DNA of 64,000 bases from Cyanoderma ruficeps (taxonomy: Eukaryota > Chordata > Aves > Passeriformes > Timaliidae), in the NCBI GenBank assembly GCA_008694505.1, contig VZDJ01004378.1, forward strand, positions 571,508 through 635,507, written 5' to 3'. Positions within the stretch are counted from its first letter, which is position 1; each line of letters opens with the position of its first letter. The notes under the pieces are model-generated. The model saw only the letters and a program-made list of their open reading frames with translations, was not told the DNA's origin and ran no database searches. The translations under genes and the position numbers were made by a program. Positions 25,134 to 37,133 of the stretch are shown here, piece by piece.

Positions 25134-28100
25134 TTTTTGTTTTTTCCCTTTAATTTTCTCTACTCTTTATTAACTGCTGGTTACCCATGATTCCCCTAAC
25201 CTCATCCTTGAAAGGTCAAGGTATATTTCAGGTGGATATTATTGTAATCAAATGATTGAGGCTCAATAAGAGCTGGAATATAATAGAAACAAAATGCTGC
25301 ATATGTTATAAAACTTCAAAACTTTGTCAGCTTGAAATTCAAACATGGTTCCAGGTCATATTTAGAAAATCACCTCTAGCAAAAGTAAGGGCAAAGCTAA
25401 CCTCCATTTTTTGCAGGAAGTCTTCCTGGAAAGAAGGAATCTCCTTTCCTCTGTCCTGGAACCAGCAGCTTCATTTGTCTCCTCTGGAAGAGGCAAATCA
25501 TTCCAACAGTACAAATATATTGATAATTTCTGCAGTGTTACAGAAGTCCTTCACCTTTTCTCTATTTCCTGCCTGCAGGATAGCTGAGGGAGCAAGTCAG
25601 GAGAGATGAGAGATTCCACACAAGACTCCTGTGAGTCTCTGGAGTCTGTGGAAGCAGTGCCCAGGCTGGAGGCACCAGGACCATTGAACTGCCCACAGCC
25701 TCATGCCTGACAGAGACCTAGTTTATGCCTGGCAGGATTCCTGCCTGCTTTCAAGCAACATATTTTGAAGGGGTTCTGCAGCCATGAGATGGCAGCAGCT
25801 TTCAGTGGTCACTCCTGGCCTAGTTTGTCTTCCAAATACGGGGTAAAAAGAGAGGTTAAAGACTGCATAACCCTTCAGTTCCTACATAAGTCCCATTTTG
25901 CAATACAACTAAAGCCATAGCATAAAAGATAAGTTTGCCTTATTTACATTGAGAGGTGTGAGATTGAGGTCCCCTCTAGGGGCTCATTCCAAGCTCTGAG
26001 TTCTGGGCAGCTGGGTTTGTTGTATAACTATGTCACCATCAGCTGAGTTTTGGAATTTTGTTTTCCAGAATTACTTGTGCAATAATAATGAGCCCAGTAG
26101 TAATCTTTGCAAAATCCCTTCTCATTGCCTACTACATTGAAGTAGAATGAAAACAGATTGGCAGCAGACATCTAGAAAATTAGATATTAACTTTCAAAAG
26201 TGCACGCTAGTTTGCCCTGTAATAGCTGGGAAACAAGAACATTATGTTTCAGCACTGAACCTTTTTGTGGAATCAAAATATTCTCTCACTATAGCCTGGT
26301 TCACATCTGCTGTGGGCTTTAATGTTGTTAACAATACTTGTGATTGCAATAATATAAATGTAGTCAGGGAAAAGCAAGGGAAAATCCCTCTTATTTGTAT
26401 TCAGAACTCTAACAATGTCATTAATCCTACTGCAATTACTGGAGAAAAAAGAAAGGAACAAATCTGAGAAAAGAAATTAATGTGAAAAAACCACTCCTCT
26501 GCATTTAATTAATATTAAGGATGTGAAATAAGCCCACATAAGGAAAGAAGTGCACAACTGACAGAAAACTTGGATCAAAATCAGGATCATGATAAAGACT
26601 GTTATTATAGAAATAATGTAGCTGACCACAGAGAAAGACAAAGGGAAAAAATACTCCCTTTGACTATAAGGAGTTTTAGGGCAAGTCAGATAGCTGAGTC
26701 TGTTATTAAAGTGACTATGGGTTACAGGTTAGAGGTAGCAGTGTTACTGAAAGGGAGGCAGTATAATATCAAAGTTGTTACTCTTGCCCATGCCTGGGAG
26801 TTCAGATATTTTACTGAGCAGTGCTGATGGGGCAGAGGAGATCCAGCCTCTTTGCTTTCTTCCAACCAACCTTACAGAAATGCATAAATCATTTCCCTTG
26901 AAAGGAGTAAAGGCATGCCCAGTCTCCCTGTTTTCAGCAAAGGGATACTTGTCCATTTTTTCCCATTTTTGCTGCCTGACATGAAGCTTCATTGGCCATT
27001 TTATGCTTTTGTCACCTGTGGCTTGAACTCCTCATCTCAGGAACCTAAATATGAACTTCCTTTCCTAAATTTGTTCCTTCCTGTAACTCTTGTAATGTGA
27101 AAGCCCATCCATTCTGCTTTCTAAAGTCTCTTATTATTCATGATGTCCCCTTTTTTTTCTGGGTGGTGGAAGTCCCCAGACTTCCTGAATAAGGTTTCAT
27201 CTCCCTTAAGTTATTTACACACTAAATTCTGCACCTGAGTTGCTGACCAAGGTTTCCTTTGGCAACTGTTCACAGGAATAGACACTCATCTGACTGATGC
27301 TGTGACTCATCTGACTCATTTTGCATCTCTTCATTGGGATGAGATGCATTCTGGAAAGGCCCATATGTCTTACTAAAAATAATAGGAAGTTACACAAATA
27401 GATTAGGTAAACTTGTTGACATTGTAGCTGTGTAAAATGAGGTGAGATGCTTCTGTTATGCTTCTTCAGAAGGTAAGATAGAGAGAACATATAATAAGAA
27501 TTTATTTGAAAATTCTTATAAATAAATCTAATATCAATTTCTTTGAATTATTAAGGAACAAAAACCCTTTACATAGTACCTGATTTTTATTGCAAAAATA
27601 AAGGTACTATTTTCAGACTAAAGCATGTTTTTCTTATATGTTGTTTTGTTTCCTACTGCCTATAAAATATATGCCTTTAATCATAATGGCTGAGAAAAAT
27701 TGTGATTTACCAGTACCTTTATGGTATATTGTCAAAAGAATATATAGATGTAGAAACTTAATCCATGCATTATGAAACTATCTCCAGTGATGTGAAATAG
27801 GATATTGAAATTATGAGCTATTTGAAAACTACCATTGGATATCCTTTGTGATATATAGAAGTGTTTTACAACACATATTTTTGATTGTTAAACTACAGTC
27901 TTTTATAATAAGACTATAGGGTTTTAGGTCACTCTCCTAAATCAAATACGTCAAAACATTGGGCTATGTCATTGCTCACTACACACCAGGACAAAGAATA
28001 ATGTATTTTACATGACACAGAGAGGTTTTAGAGTTTCTCAAATCCCCTGCACTATAACACTTCTTACTTTATAGTTATGTTGGTCATCTGAGTGTGGGTG

Positions 28101-30524
28101 GTCCTGCCAACACTGAGCTGCACAGCTCATACAATATAAATGCATCTCCTGCCTTTTCCAATGAGCCACTGCCCTGCCACTGGGGCTCTCTGGTCTTGCT
28201 CCCTGGCGAGGCCATGCTGAGATCTCTCTGCTTACCCCAGTTCACCCCACTGAAAAGATCATTGTCTGGCTCATCCATTTGACTCAACTCCCTTTTATTC
28301 CTTTCAGTGGCTTATGCTTCACTGGTGCATCTAATCAGTGCCTTGCCTTGAGGTCTCCACAGAGTTCATCCCTTTCCTGTGTGACCATTCTTCTGCTGCA
28401 TCGTTCTCATCCCTGTTGCTGCACCAGTGACTCCATATCCAGTTTTCTCTTCATTAATTGTTCTGTCTTCTGTTTGCACTGTCTCCCAAGCAAATCACTT
28501 CACCTGGGACTCCTCTCCTGATGTTGCTTTCAGCTTCCGTCATCTGCAAATTGCCTCTCAAGATGAAATTTTGTCAATATGGCTAGAAATTCAACCAAAA
28601 TTCAACCAATTAAAATTTTCTGTATAGAAGTGTAAATAAGAGCATATCTCACTTTTACAATATAAAAAAAAAATCCCAAAATCTTTATTATAACTCAGAT
28701 ATTTTTGCCTTTCTTCTCCATCTTATTACATTTTTTCCTCTACAATTATAAGTATGTGCAAAATTCATTTATAAAGCCTATCACAACTTGTGGGTTAAAT
28801 TAGCAAAATGTTAAAGGTAAAGACTATAAACATTAATGCTGATTATGACACAATATTTGCTACAGCACTATATGCAGAAACCAGGTGTTTTTGAAGTGTG
28901 TTGTCTTTTTATCTTTTTTATTTTGAGTGCTTCTATGAATCTGGTTATCACTGCGTCTCCCAGTTATAATTCATAAATTACAGAATATTTGTCTTCCTAA
29001 TTTCAATCCAGCACAAATATGTGCTATTCTTCCCATCCAAGAGATAGAGAACTAGAGAACAGAGAAACTAAGACATGATAAAGAATACTGGCATCCAAAG
29101 CAGAGCACAATTAAGTTTAGATTATTGAAAGAAAACTCAAATGAACATTTGATAAAATTTATTCACAATAAACATCATTGTAACTATCTCCACATTGGAA
29201 CTCTAAGTAAAAAAAAAAAATCAAAATAAGGATTATTTTTAGATTTATATCTCAGAATTTAATGCAAAATATGTGAGGAAACAGCAGAGTTACCCAAGGG
29301 CCACCATGTGACAGTGGACACAGAATATTCAAATTTCATATCCTTGTAAGAGTGAAAAAAAATACAATAACAGCAATCAACCAAACATAACCAACTGTTT
29401 TATATATTTTATTCATTAACAACAGTAATCAATCAAATAACCAAAAATTCTTATCATACTTGTGTAATATGTACCACTAAAGAATGACATTGTGTTAAAC
29501 TGAGAAAAGTAGTTAAAAGGAATACTCTAGCTAAAAGGCTAAAATACTAATGGTTTTACACCACCTTAGAAAATATGCACTACTCATCAAAAACACTCTT
29601 AAAAGGACAATGTTCTTCAATTTTTTTCCCCTAAACTAGTGATTGAACAGCAGAGGACAGGGGATTATTTGAGGAACAGAAAAAGCCTCCCCTCAGAAAT
29701 GGAATAAAGCTTTTCCCAAAAAGAAAAGAGAAAAAAAACAAACCAAAAAAAGAGGCGGGAGAGGAAGCATCTAAAACAATTTAGAAGCAAAGGAGTCTGC
29801 TGAAGAAAGAGTTTGTTAGTGAGACTGTGGTAAAGAAAGACTAACACAAACCTATACACTATACGCTTTTTTTTTTTCCTTGCTTTATGGTCATTATAGG
29901 AAAGATTAAGGAACTGTCCATCCTGCAGATTTTCTCTACAGGTCTGAATGCTGCATCATGGTGAACTGTCAAGAGTTCATGGGGCTGATACCTTGAAATT
30001 TGACACCAAAATAATAGAAAGTGACAAATGGGCAATTAGTCATCAAAAAGGGCTCTTCCTTACTCTACCAGGTCAGTAGGACAGATGCAATTATCAGAAA
30101 ATTGATAAAAATTATAATTACAAATAATTAGTAGACAAAAGGGTAAATAAAATATATTGAACTAGCATCAGAACAACTTTTGTAGAAAAAAGCCATACTT
30201 TGCAAAACTATGGCAGTTCTCTGAAGAAGGCAAGGATTATTTGGATAATGTTGATTCAAATTTACAACTTGAATTTTCACAAAGATATAGACAGCATTAA
30301 TGAAATGGAATTGTCATAGGGTAGAGGAGTAAACACTCTTCCAAATTACTAGGTGAAAAGATAGGAAACAAAGGATGGGAAGATCTGTAATTTTTTGCAG
30401 CAAAGAACCATCAGCGCTCTAGGGATCTGATTACAAAAAGGTTGTGGAAAAGTGGTGAGCTGAAAGGTAATTTTATGTGTAATGATACAGAATTAATCAG
30501 GATAGTAAAAGCATAAGGTGGATT
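25134..30524. other. Non-coding stretch, no gene recognised
   Basis: Long unique AT-rich region. The best open frames (117 codons at 25,256-25,609; 106 codons at 26,147-26,467) show no domain, signal or repeat pattern. The sequence at 28.1-28.6 kb is somewhat richer in C and T on the plus strand. No transposable element was recognised with confidence. Confidence 0.5.
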
Positions 30525-30800
30525 TGAGTAGTGATAGACCAGTTTCATGATACTGGGCAATGAAATGACAGATGAAATCAATGTCAATAAATGAAAAGTT
30601 ATGCGCTGAGAAAAAATAACCTTCACTGTTTATTCACAGTGATGGACTCTCAATTAGCTATTGCTGCTCTTGGAGGCAACACAAAAGTCCCTGGAAACAT
30701 CAGTGAAATATTTGGTTGCTGAGCCTTCAGAAAGAAAAAGGTGACAAAGTAGGAATTATTGGGAAAACTATGAGGATTCAAGAGTCTCAATATTTAAAGC
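30525..30800 (+). mobile_element. Strongly decayed CR1-type LINE, internal ORF2 segment
   Basis: The block 30,569-30,620 keeps the nucleotide pattern of the CR1 ORF2 segment whose family consensus reads like WQMKFNVNKCKVM followed by GKNNP. Here it is broken by frameshifts (QMK, then N-rich codons, then KNN). An upstream DR...WA pattern, and downstream GIIGKTMR-like codons where the family has LGIIRKGIE, lie in the expected order. There is no continuous frame. The copy is clearly older than those at 8.5 and 56.7 kb. Confidence 0.55.
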
Positions 30801-32910
30801 AATCACAGAACTGTGTCTATCATACACAAAGCTGGCAGGTCTCTTGGAGAGAGTCTCTAGGTAGCAGATTACCTCTCACAGCTTGTTTCAGGTGCAAAGT
30901 CAATGTGGAGTGAGGAGAAGACATACAGCTTGCCTGGGCTCATGTGTTCCCCTCTGGACAACATTTGCTGGAGGCTGTTGTCTCTCCAGCCCTCTTTAGA
31001 ATTGCCCAGGTGTCACCTACCTCTACTTTCTATTTCTCCAGTAAGAATCAATTTTTTCACAAGCCCACTTCTCTGATAGTAAAGTTGATTATGGCACTAT
31101 TATGAGGCATGAAAAAAGTAAAAAAAAATATTTTAAATATGGATTAGTTGTATCTTTCACTGAAATCAGATTCTTTCACTGATGCTTAATTGTTCTGAGA
31201 GAAATAAAAACAAGGACAAGAATCTCCTTCTTTAAAAAAAATGTACAAAGGCTTTAACCTTTAACTACATGTTTATTTTTCTGGAAAACAAGAACATTGT
31301 TAAAATGATGTTGATGCAAGTGATTTGTCAGGAATTGATCATATGATGAAGACACACTAGCAATTGAAATGCAATTAAACAAGTATCAGAAGTGAAATTA
31401 TAATCATGAATATTTAGATAATTGTGTAACAATCTACAACTGAGTTAATTCTGAGAACAATCATCTGAGCACATATTGAACTGAACAAGAATACTCCCCA
31501 TAAGAAATTATTAAGAGGTTTTAATTATAACATAAACAAAAATGTGGCACAAAGTGTTTGGGTATGCTTTTAGCAGAGAGGAGACAAGCTGAGATAAGAA
31601 AGGAATTAGAAGAATTTTGTCTAAGGACAAGAAGTATTATTCTCAGACCCTAATGTTATACATGTGATTACGGCTACATTGTTAAAATAACACAAAATGT
31701 TTCATAAGTCTACCTTGTGATATTGCTGTTATATAAATTATATCCATGGCTCCAGGGAAATCTAAGCATTTGACCTTGACACATAACACAGGTATGATCC
31801 ATTGATCTAATTAATACCTATAATGAAGTAAATTCATTTGTAGCTAAGCATTGCATCCTCATTCATGCTCAGGAAAGTTTATCTTTTATTCAGTAAGGCC
31901 AATGTGATCCTCACATGCTTGACTGTGGCTCTGACACAGAGGAGGGTGTTTTCCTGAGGCTTTCTCCAGCCCCAAGTGTCTGGAGTTCAGTCCAAGCCTC
32001 GTGCAGAGCAATATGGAAGTGATATGTCCTGGATATATACATTGATAAAAGAAGTAAAAAGAGGTGCCTGCTATTTTTTTTTCTATTTTGTAAAATCTTT
32101 TTTGCCATTCTTTTGAATTGGGGATTTACTTCAAATAGTCCATACTCAAATTATATTGCTTGGCCAAGTCAGGCTTATAAAGCACATAATACTATTTCTA
32201 ATTCAACATTGTGTGAGGTGTTTTCTGAACAAAGAATCATCATTACTTAGCTGTTCCTTTTCCTGTGGGAAAAGGATCATTTCCAGTAGGAAAGGTTGCC
32301 TCACAAGGTAGCCTCAGTATTGCTATGAACATGTCTGAAGAAAATTCTTTTTTAAAAACATCAAATATCTCTTCACCAAAAGTCTGCATGGATGTGTAAC
32401 TGTTCAGCACCCCTGAACAGGTGAAGTGAAGACTTGACAGGCACTTAGCAGAGACTGGATGGTCATGGCCAGTTGAATTTTAAATCTGGTGGTCTAGGAG
32501 GATGACAGATGTGATAGTGTGGGGTATTTACTGTGACTCATTCCTGGGAATCTAAGTGCTCAGGTGGCTAATCTCAGCTATGTCCCTTGTGGCAGCAATG
32601 ACTCCTACATAGGTCACTTAAATTGGTTTAGTTGACAAAACTATAGATGCCTCAGTGGCAGGGCATTATAAATGTTATATACACTCCACGGAAAATTGTG
32701 ACAAGTGCTCACCATTTGTCTTCTGCTCATCTGCTTATCTTCTGCTTATAGAGAAAACTATATTCATGAAATGTTTCCTAAGAGAACCCTCAAGGACATG
32801 TCTACACCAAGTTCTATCTGAAACCAGAAACTGTGAGAATGATGGAAGCGAGTTTAGAGGAAGGGGACAATGATCACATCACTGACTAAAGGACTCTGGG
32901 ATGGAAAGAA
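30801..32910. other. Non-coding stretch, no gene recognised
   Basis: Unique sequence. The CR1 above may extend a little into its start, but similarity is lost. Nothing else was recognised. Confidence 0.5.
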
Positions 32911-33263
32911 AAGTTGAAGCACCTGGTGATGCTTACTCTAGGAAAAAAATAATGGGAGGTAGTCATTTTCAAATATATAAAAAACCTGTTGTAGAAAATT
33001 GAGGGATAAATTCAAAAATAAATATTGCCATGTCTGACACATGTAGTTCAAGAAATAATAGTGTTAAGCGGAAGCAATCTTTTGTATATTAGGAACAGTT
33101 CACTGGTATAGGAGGCTACTCAGAAAAGGCATGGGATGTCCATGGGACAGACTAGAAAGAATAGAATAACTATTCAGATAGAGCTTGTCCTGCCTTTGGG
33201 TGGAGAGATGAGCTGGATGACCTCATGAGGTCCTTTCTGGTCTTATTTTCCTTGATCTTATGA
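32911..33263 (+). mobile_element. Old CR1 LINE 3' end
   Basis: The plus strand ends with the diagnostic CR1 tail GATGAGCTGGATGACCTCAT, followed by GAGGTCCTTTCTGGTCTTAT and a decayed TTGATCTTATGA terminus. Upstream codons (YSRKK, then SHFQIYKK) correspond to the ORF2 segment LFSLEKRR followed by V(F/Y)KY. Stops and frameshifts interrupt it throughout. Confidence 0.65.
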
Positions 33264-34340
33264 CCATGGTAATCTGCTCAGACTGATGCACTGGGGTGCA
33301 AGATCTTTCTAATATTACTGTGATGCATTTCAAGGCTGAAATTTTCCCTTCACCGAGTTAATGAAGCTAGTGGTAGCTTGGAGGTTCCCATGCTAGAGTC
33401 CAGCATGGGCTGAAGATCTGCTGTTTAGCTTCAAATACCTGCCTTAGACATCCAAAAGATACACTGTGAGAAGGCTGGGTACAGCTTTTATTGAGAACAC
33501 CTTTGTGCTCAGGGGTCAGCTGGGGAGACGGCCCTGTTAACTACTGTCAAACACTGTCTGTGGGGAAGTCACACGAAGTGACACTTCTCTGTCCCAGGCA
33601 TCACACATTCTTTCCACAGTCCAGTGCATGTGACCACTTGCTTCCATCTGTGACAGCCAGCAGTGCAGGGGGGTGCAAACAGCTGCCATAGCTGTCCTCA
33701 GAGTCTCTTTTTAGCTCCTTCTTTTGGGCTTGTGCTTTAGGGGCTGCTCACCTATGTGCTGAGTGCTGGTGACACATGACACTCTGCTTGCAGACCACAA
33801 TCTGCTGTTCTCTATTATAGAGGTCAGGTTTCCAACCTCACCACTTTTCCTTTGATAAGCAACCAGCATTGCTGTGCTATTTCTGATCTACGGGGAATTC
33901 CTAGGAAATACTGCAAATGCTGTGGCGATATTGCCCAGTGTCAGCTGAAGTGTGTGACTGAGTTCAGTTGCCTTGCTGGGGAGAAAAAAATTTGGTCATG
34001 TTAAATCCAGAAGGTATGTCAGCCATTCGTAATTTGGTATAACTGCAGAAATCCAGTGATGGATGAAACACATGCTACATACACAGCTAGTGTGCAAGAA
34101 AAGCTGTGGATTTGGGAGCTGCCTGAGATCCTTAAACCATATCTCTGGGGAGCAGGGAGATCTGAAAGGCCCCATTTCCTCAAATTCCCACTACAAAATG
34201 ATCTGTGGTCTCATACCATACGTCAGCTTTGGCTAGTCATAGTCACCTGTGAGACATAGTGATCGGATTGTAAGTGTCCCACTGGCTTTTGAACTACATC
34301 CTTGTGAGCACTTCAGCCACAGTTTCTGTGCCCCAGGGTA
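33264..34340. other. Non-coding stretch between two CR1 tails
   Basis: Unique sequence. The part 33.45-33.75 kb is less AT-rich but has no recognisable gene. A minus-strand AATAAA (33,487-33,492) has no supporting exon. Confidence 0.45.
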
Positions 34341-34420
34341 GGTGGTGCAGTCATCCTTGCCCAAGGACAGTTGGATGATCTTTAAAGGTACCTTCCAACC
34401 TAAAATACTGTATGATTATT
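34341..34420 (+). mobile_element. CR1 LINE 3' terminal fragment
   Basis: GGACAGTTGGATGATCTTTA followed by GGTACCTTCCAACC and TACTGTATGATTATT matches the last bases of CR1, whose family pattern is TTGGACTAGATGATCTTTGA, then GGTCCCTTCCAACC, then ATTCTATGATTC. Only the 3' terminal part is convincing. Confidence 0.75.
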
Positions 34421-34748
34421 TAAATTCCCAACTGTTATAAGAAAAAGCTCAGCAAAGTTTTCTGCTGTAGCAAAGATCACCACAGGTTTTCTTGAGATCT
34501 GGCAGCAGAGATATTGGTTTCCAAACTTGCTCTGCAGTGTTTGGGCCATAATAGAAATTTAGGAGAAAGAAACTTGGTTTATTTTCTTATGGTAACTTGT
34601 CTAACGTATCCAAAAAGGAATTGTGGGCAAAAGAGAAATTTTGCACAGGGATTTCAAAGCACTACTTAATGCAGAACTTGTGCTGCCCTAGAGGACTATT
34701 CCTGCAAGGAGAGAGTAATGCTGGTGTTCATCTGGTACGACAAGGGAT
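34421..34748. other. Non-coding stretch, no gene recognised
   Basis: Unique sequence between a CR1 tail and a small tandem repeat. Nothing was recognised. Confidence 0.5.
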
Positions 34749-34791
34749 CTTGAATCATGAGACACCTTGAATCCTGAGACACCTTGAATCC
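34749..34791. repeat. 17-base tandem repeat, about 2.5 copies
   Basis: The unit CTTGAATC(A/C)TGAGACAC occurs twice and is followed by CTTGAATCC. The two full copies differ at one base. Confidence 0.9.
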
Positions 34792-36129
34792 CTTAGGAAA
34801 AACAAGACCCATGTTTGAGTCTCTTAAACCTTTCAACAGAGACCTAATAATGTACTAGTGACACAACATTCTGATATATGGAGAATTTCACAAGGCAAAG
34901 CTTTTGTCTTCTGTCTGTAGTTCATTTAAAACTACTGAGTTGTGATTTATTCAGGGGCTGGCTATTTTTACTGTTAAAATGACTAAAGTGACTAAAAGTG
35001 ACACATGAGCTTCTTCCTACTGAAATTCAATTAACTCAAGTGCAGGACTTTAAGATCACATGTTCTCATTCTTGTTCTGAAGTTACTTTTGTTTTCACAG
35101 CTCCATAATGATACTGGCAAAGGACAGTTCAGATTTTCATGACACAGTATATGCTGTTAGGCTCTCTACTCAACAGTTTTCAAAGTTTCTTACAGATCCT
35201 AGTACACTTGCATGTATGCATCAAACATAAGCCTGCATGTGTCTGTGTAAAAGAGTTAAAGAAATTAAATGAAGAATGGAAAATAGCATGGATTCTGAAA
35301 AGTGAAAATAGATTAAGATGTTCTTAAAATATGATTATCCTCCAAAGAGTACTGATATAAATTTTCAAACATTTTTGATTTCTACTTTCTGTTGCTAAAT
35401 GAGTTCTCTCCAAAATATGCCACAATGTTCCTGGTTGTTGCTTTTCTGTGATGCTCAGCTGGCCTACCTAATCATGATGAGATGGATTGACAGTAATTTT
35501 TTGCTGGTATCAATCAGATAGCCAGAGTCTGCAGAGCAGTGAACTTTCATATATGGTTGTAGTGATTTCCAGAGGGACTTTGTATATTTGATTCTGGCTT
35601 TTCCTGAGAAATATGTTGGCCGCAATGAAATGTCCTCCCTCTTCAAGGATATTTTTTTTCTTTAAGGTTTTAAAAAGACATTTATACTATGTTCTATTAA
35701 CAAATTATTACCTTTGTAGAATAACTTCTATTTAATACTTTTTAGAAAATGGATAATATTTTTGATCTCTAATGAAGATAAGCATTATTTCTTTTTCCTT
35801 AGTCTTTTAAAGTTCATCTACTTCATGAGATGATCACATCATGTTCAATCCCCTTTTATGTCCTTGTGTGAGCTATATTCTAAGATACACATTGTTTTGC
35901 CTATAGACAGACAGGTTGGCTAACCCCGTACCTGTGCAGCTACAGTGCTGAAAAGTACAGAAAATAAATACAGGCAATTTGCTTTGTCTCAAATATAGAC
36001 AATATAGAGGTCACCACAGACAACACCTGCACAGATTATCAACAAACTCCAAGTCCATGTGATGAGGTTTTGGGTTTGTCTTTGGTCTAACTTTGATTTG
36101 AGAGAAAACAAAAGCCCAGGCTAATTCCC
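34792..36129. other. Non-coding stretch, no gene recognised
   Basis: Unique AT-rich sequence with no recognisable repeat or gene. Confidence 0.5.
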
Positions 36130-36192
36130 CACCTGGTATAAACTGACTCAGCTCCACTGAATTTGGTTGACACCAGCTGAGAATGTAATCTT
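36130..36192. mobile_element. Fossil of a palindromic MITE-like repeat
   Basis: ACCTGGTATAAACTGACTCA, then GCTCCACTGAA, then TTGACACCAGCTGAGAATG resembles old sauropsid palindromic repeats, in which 'AGCTGGTGTAAATTGGCATA' and 'GCTCCATTGAAGTCAATGGA' are followed by 'TTTACACCAGCTGAGAATCTG'. The centre seems shortened. The assignment rests on memory of the pattern, not a search. Confidence 0.45.
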
Positions 36193-37054
36193 GTGTTTGC
36201 TGACTGGAAACTAGATCAAATGCCTTATCCAGGCTAAGTAGGGTTAAAATGGTTTGCATCCATTCTGACCTGAACAGCTGAAGGTGCCTCTTTCAGCTGC
36301 AGAAGATTTTGTCTAAATCGAGGATGAAACAATGTGTTTCCCAGAGGTTCCAGTTCACACCTGGGGGTACTGTGGTCTGGCTGCAATTTGTCCATCACTG
36401 GATCAGCAATTTGGTCCTCACTGGTCAAAACCTTGGGATGAATTCAATACAATTTAGGAAGCTCTGTTTCTATTGTTTGAAAGCAAGTTAGGCAAACCTC
36501 GTGTAACTTTTTCATTTGATTACCCTGCTAATAAATTTGAATCTATGCTAACTGAAAACCAGTTTCTGTAGAATAATACAGAGCCCACATTAAAAAGACC
36601 AAATCTTGCCTGATTTCAAGGTTGCCTGTCTACAGCCATTGGACCTGAATATTGGAAAATAGAAAAACTCCCTAAAAAATTGCAATATTACAGAGTGTCA
36701 GATAGAAGTAAAAGAAAAAAGAGAATTATTCTGAAATAGGTTTAAAAATTAACACCCCCCTCCCAGTTTCTATTTGTTTTCATTATCTATTAATTTTTAT
36801 CAGTCAAGGGCTAATTTAATTGCTGGAAGTTACACGTACCACGTACACTGTGACTGACTTGGAACTGAGCCTGAATACAGTAGTAATCAGAGGAGTCCCT
36901 GAATATCCTCTGTGGCATTAATCTTCAATGCTACTTGCTACTGTTGTTAAATCTGGTTGGTGATTAAAAAGAGAATTTTTCCTGAAAATCATAATTTTCT
37001 TCCAGGTAGCCAGGAATGAGTTACATACAAGAAAATTTTTCTTCTGCTTTACAG
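36193..37054. other. Non-coding stretch, no gene recognised
   Basis: Unique sequence with a local ACGTACCACGTAC direct repeat at 36,834-36,846, next to homeodomain-like TTTAATTG. Nothing else was recognised. Confidence 0.45.
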
Positions 37055-37133
37055 ACACATCATTGCCCTTTCTATCTGGACACAATATTCTTTCACAGTG
37101 AATATTTCTTTCATTGGAGCATTGTAGAGAAAG
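37055..37133 (+). other. Candidate short exon (79 bases), weak
   Basis: It follows a strong pyrimidine tract and acceptor (TTTTTCTTCTGCTTTACAG) and ends in GAGAAAG before the donor GTAAGA. The first frame is open for 26 codons; the second closes only at its end. A second acceptor-like CACAG lies inside. I recognise no protein, and no neighbouring exon was found. Confidence 0.15.

Noticed and set aside
33440..33760. Possible minus-strand transcript end with AATAAA
   Set aside because: The signal is common in AT-rich DNA, and no exon, A-tail or LTR border was found to support it.
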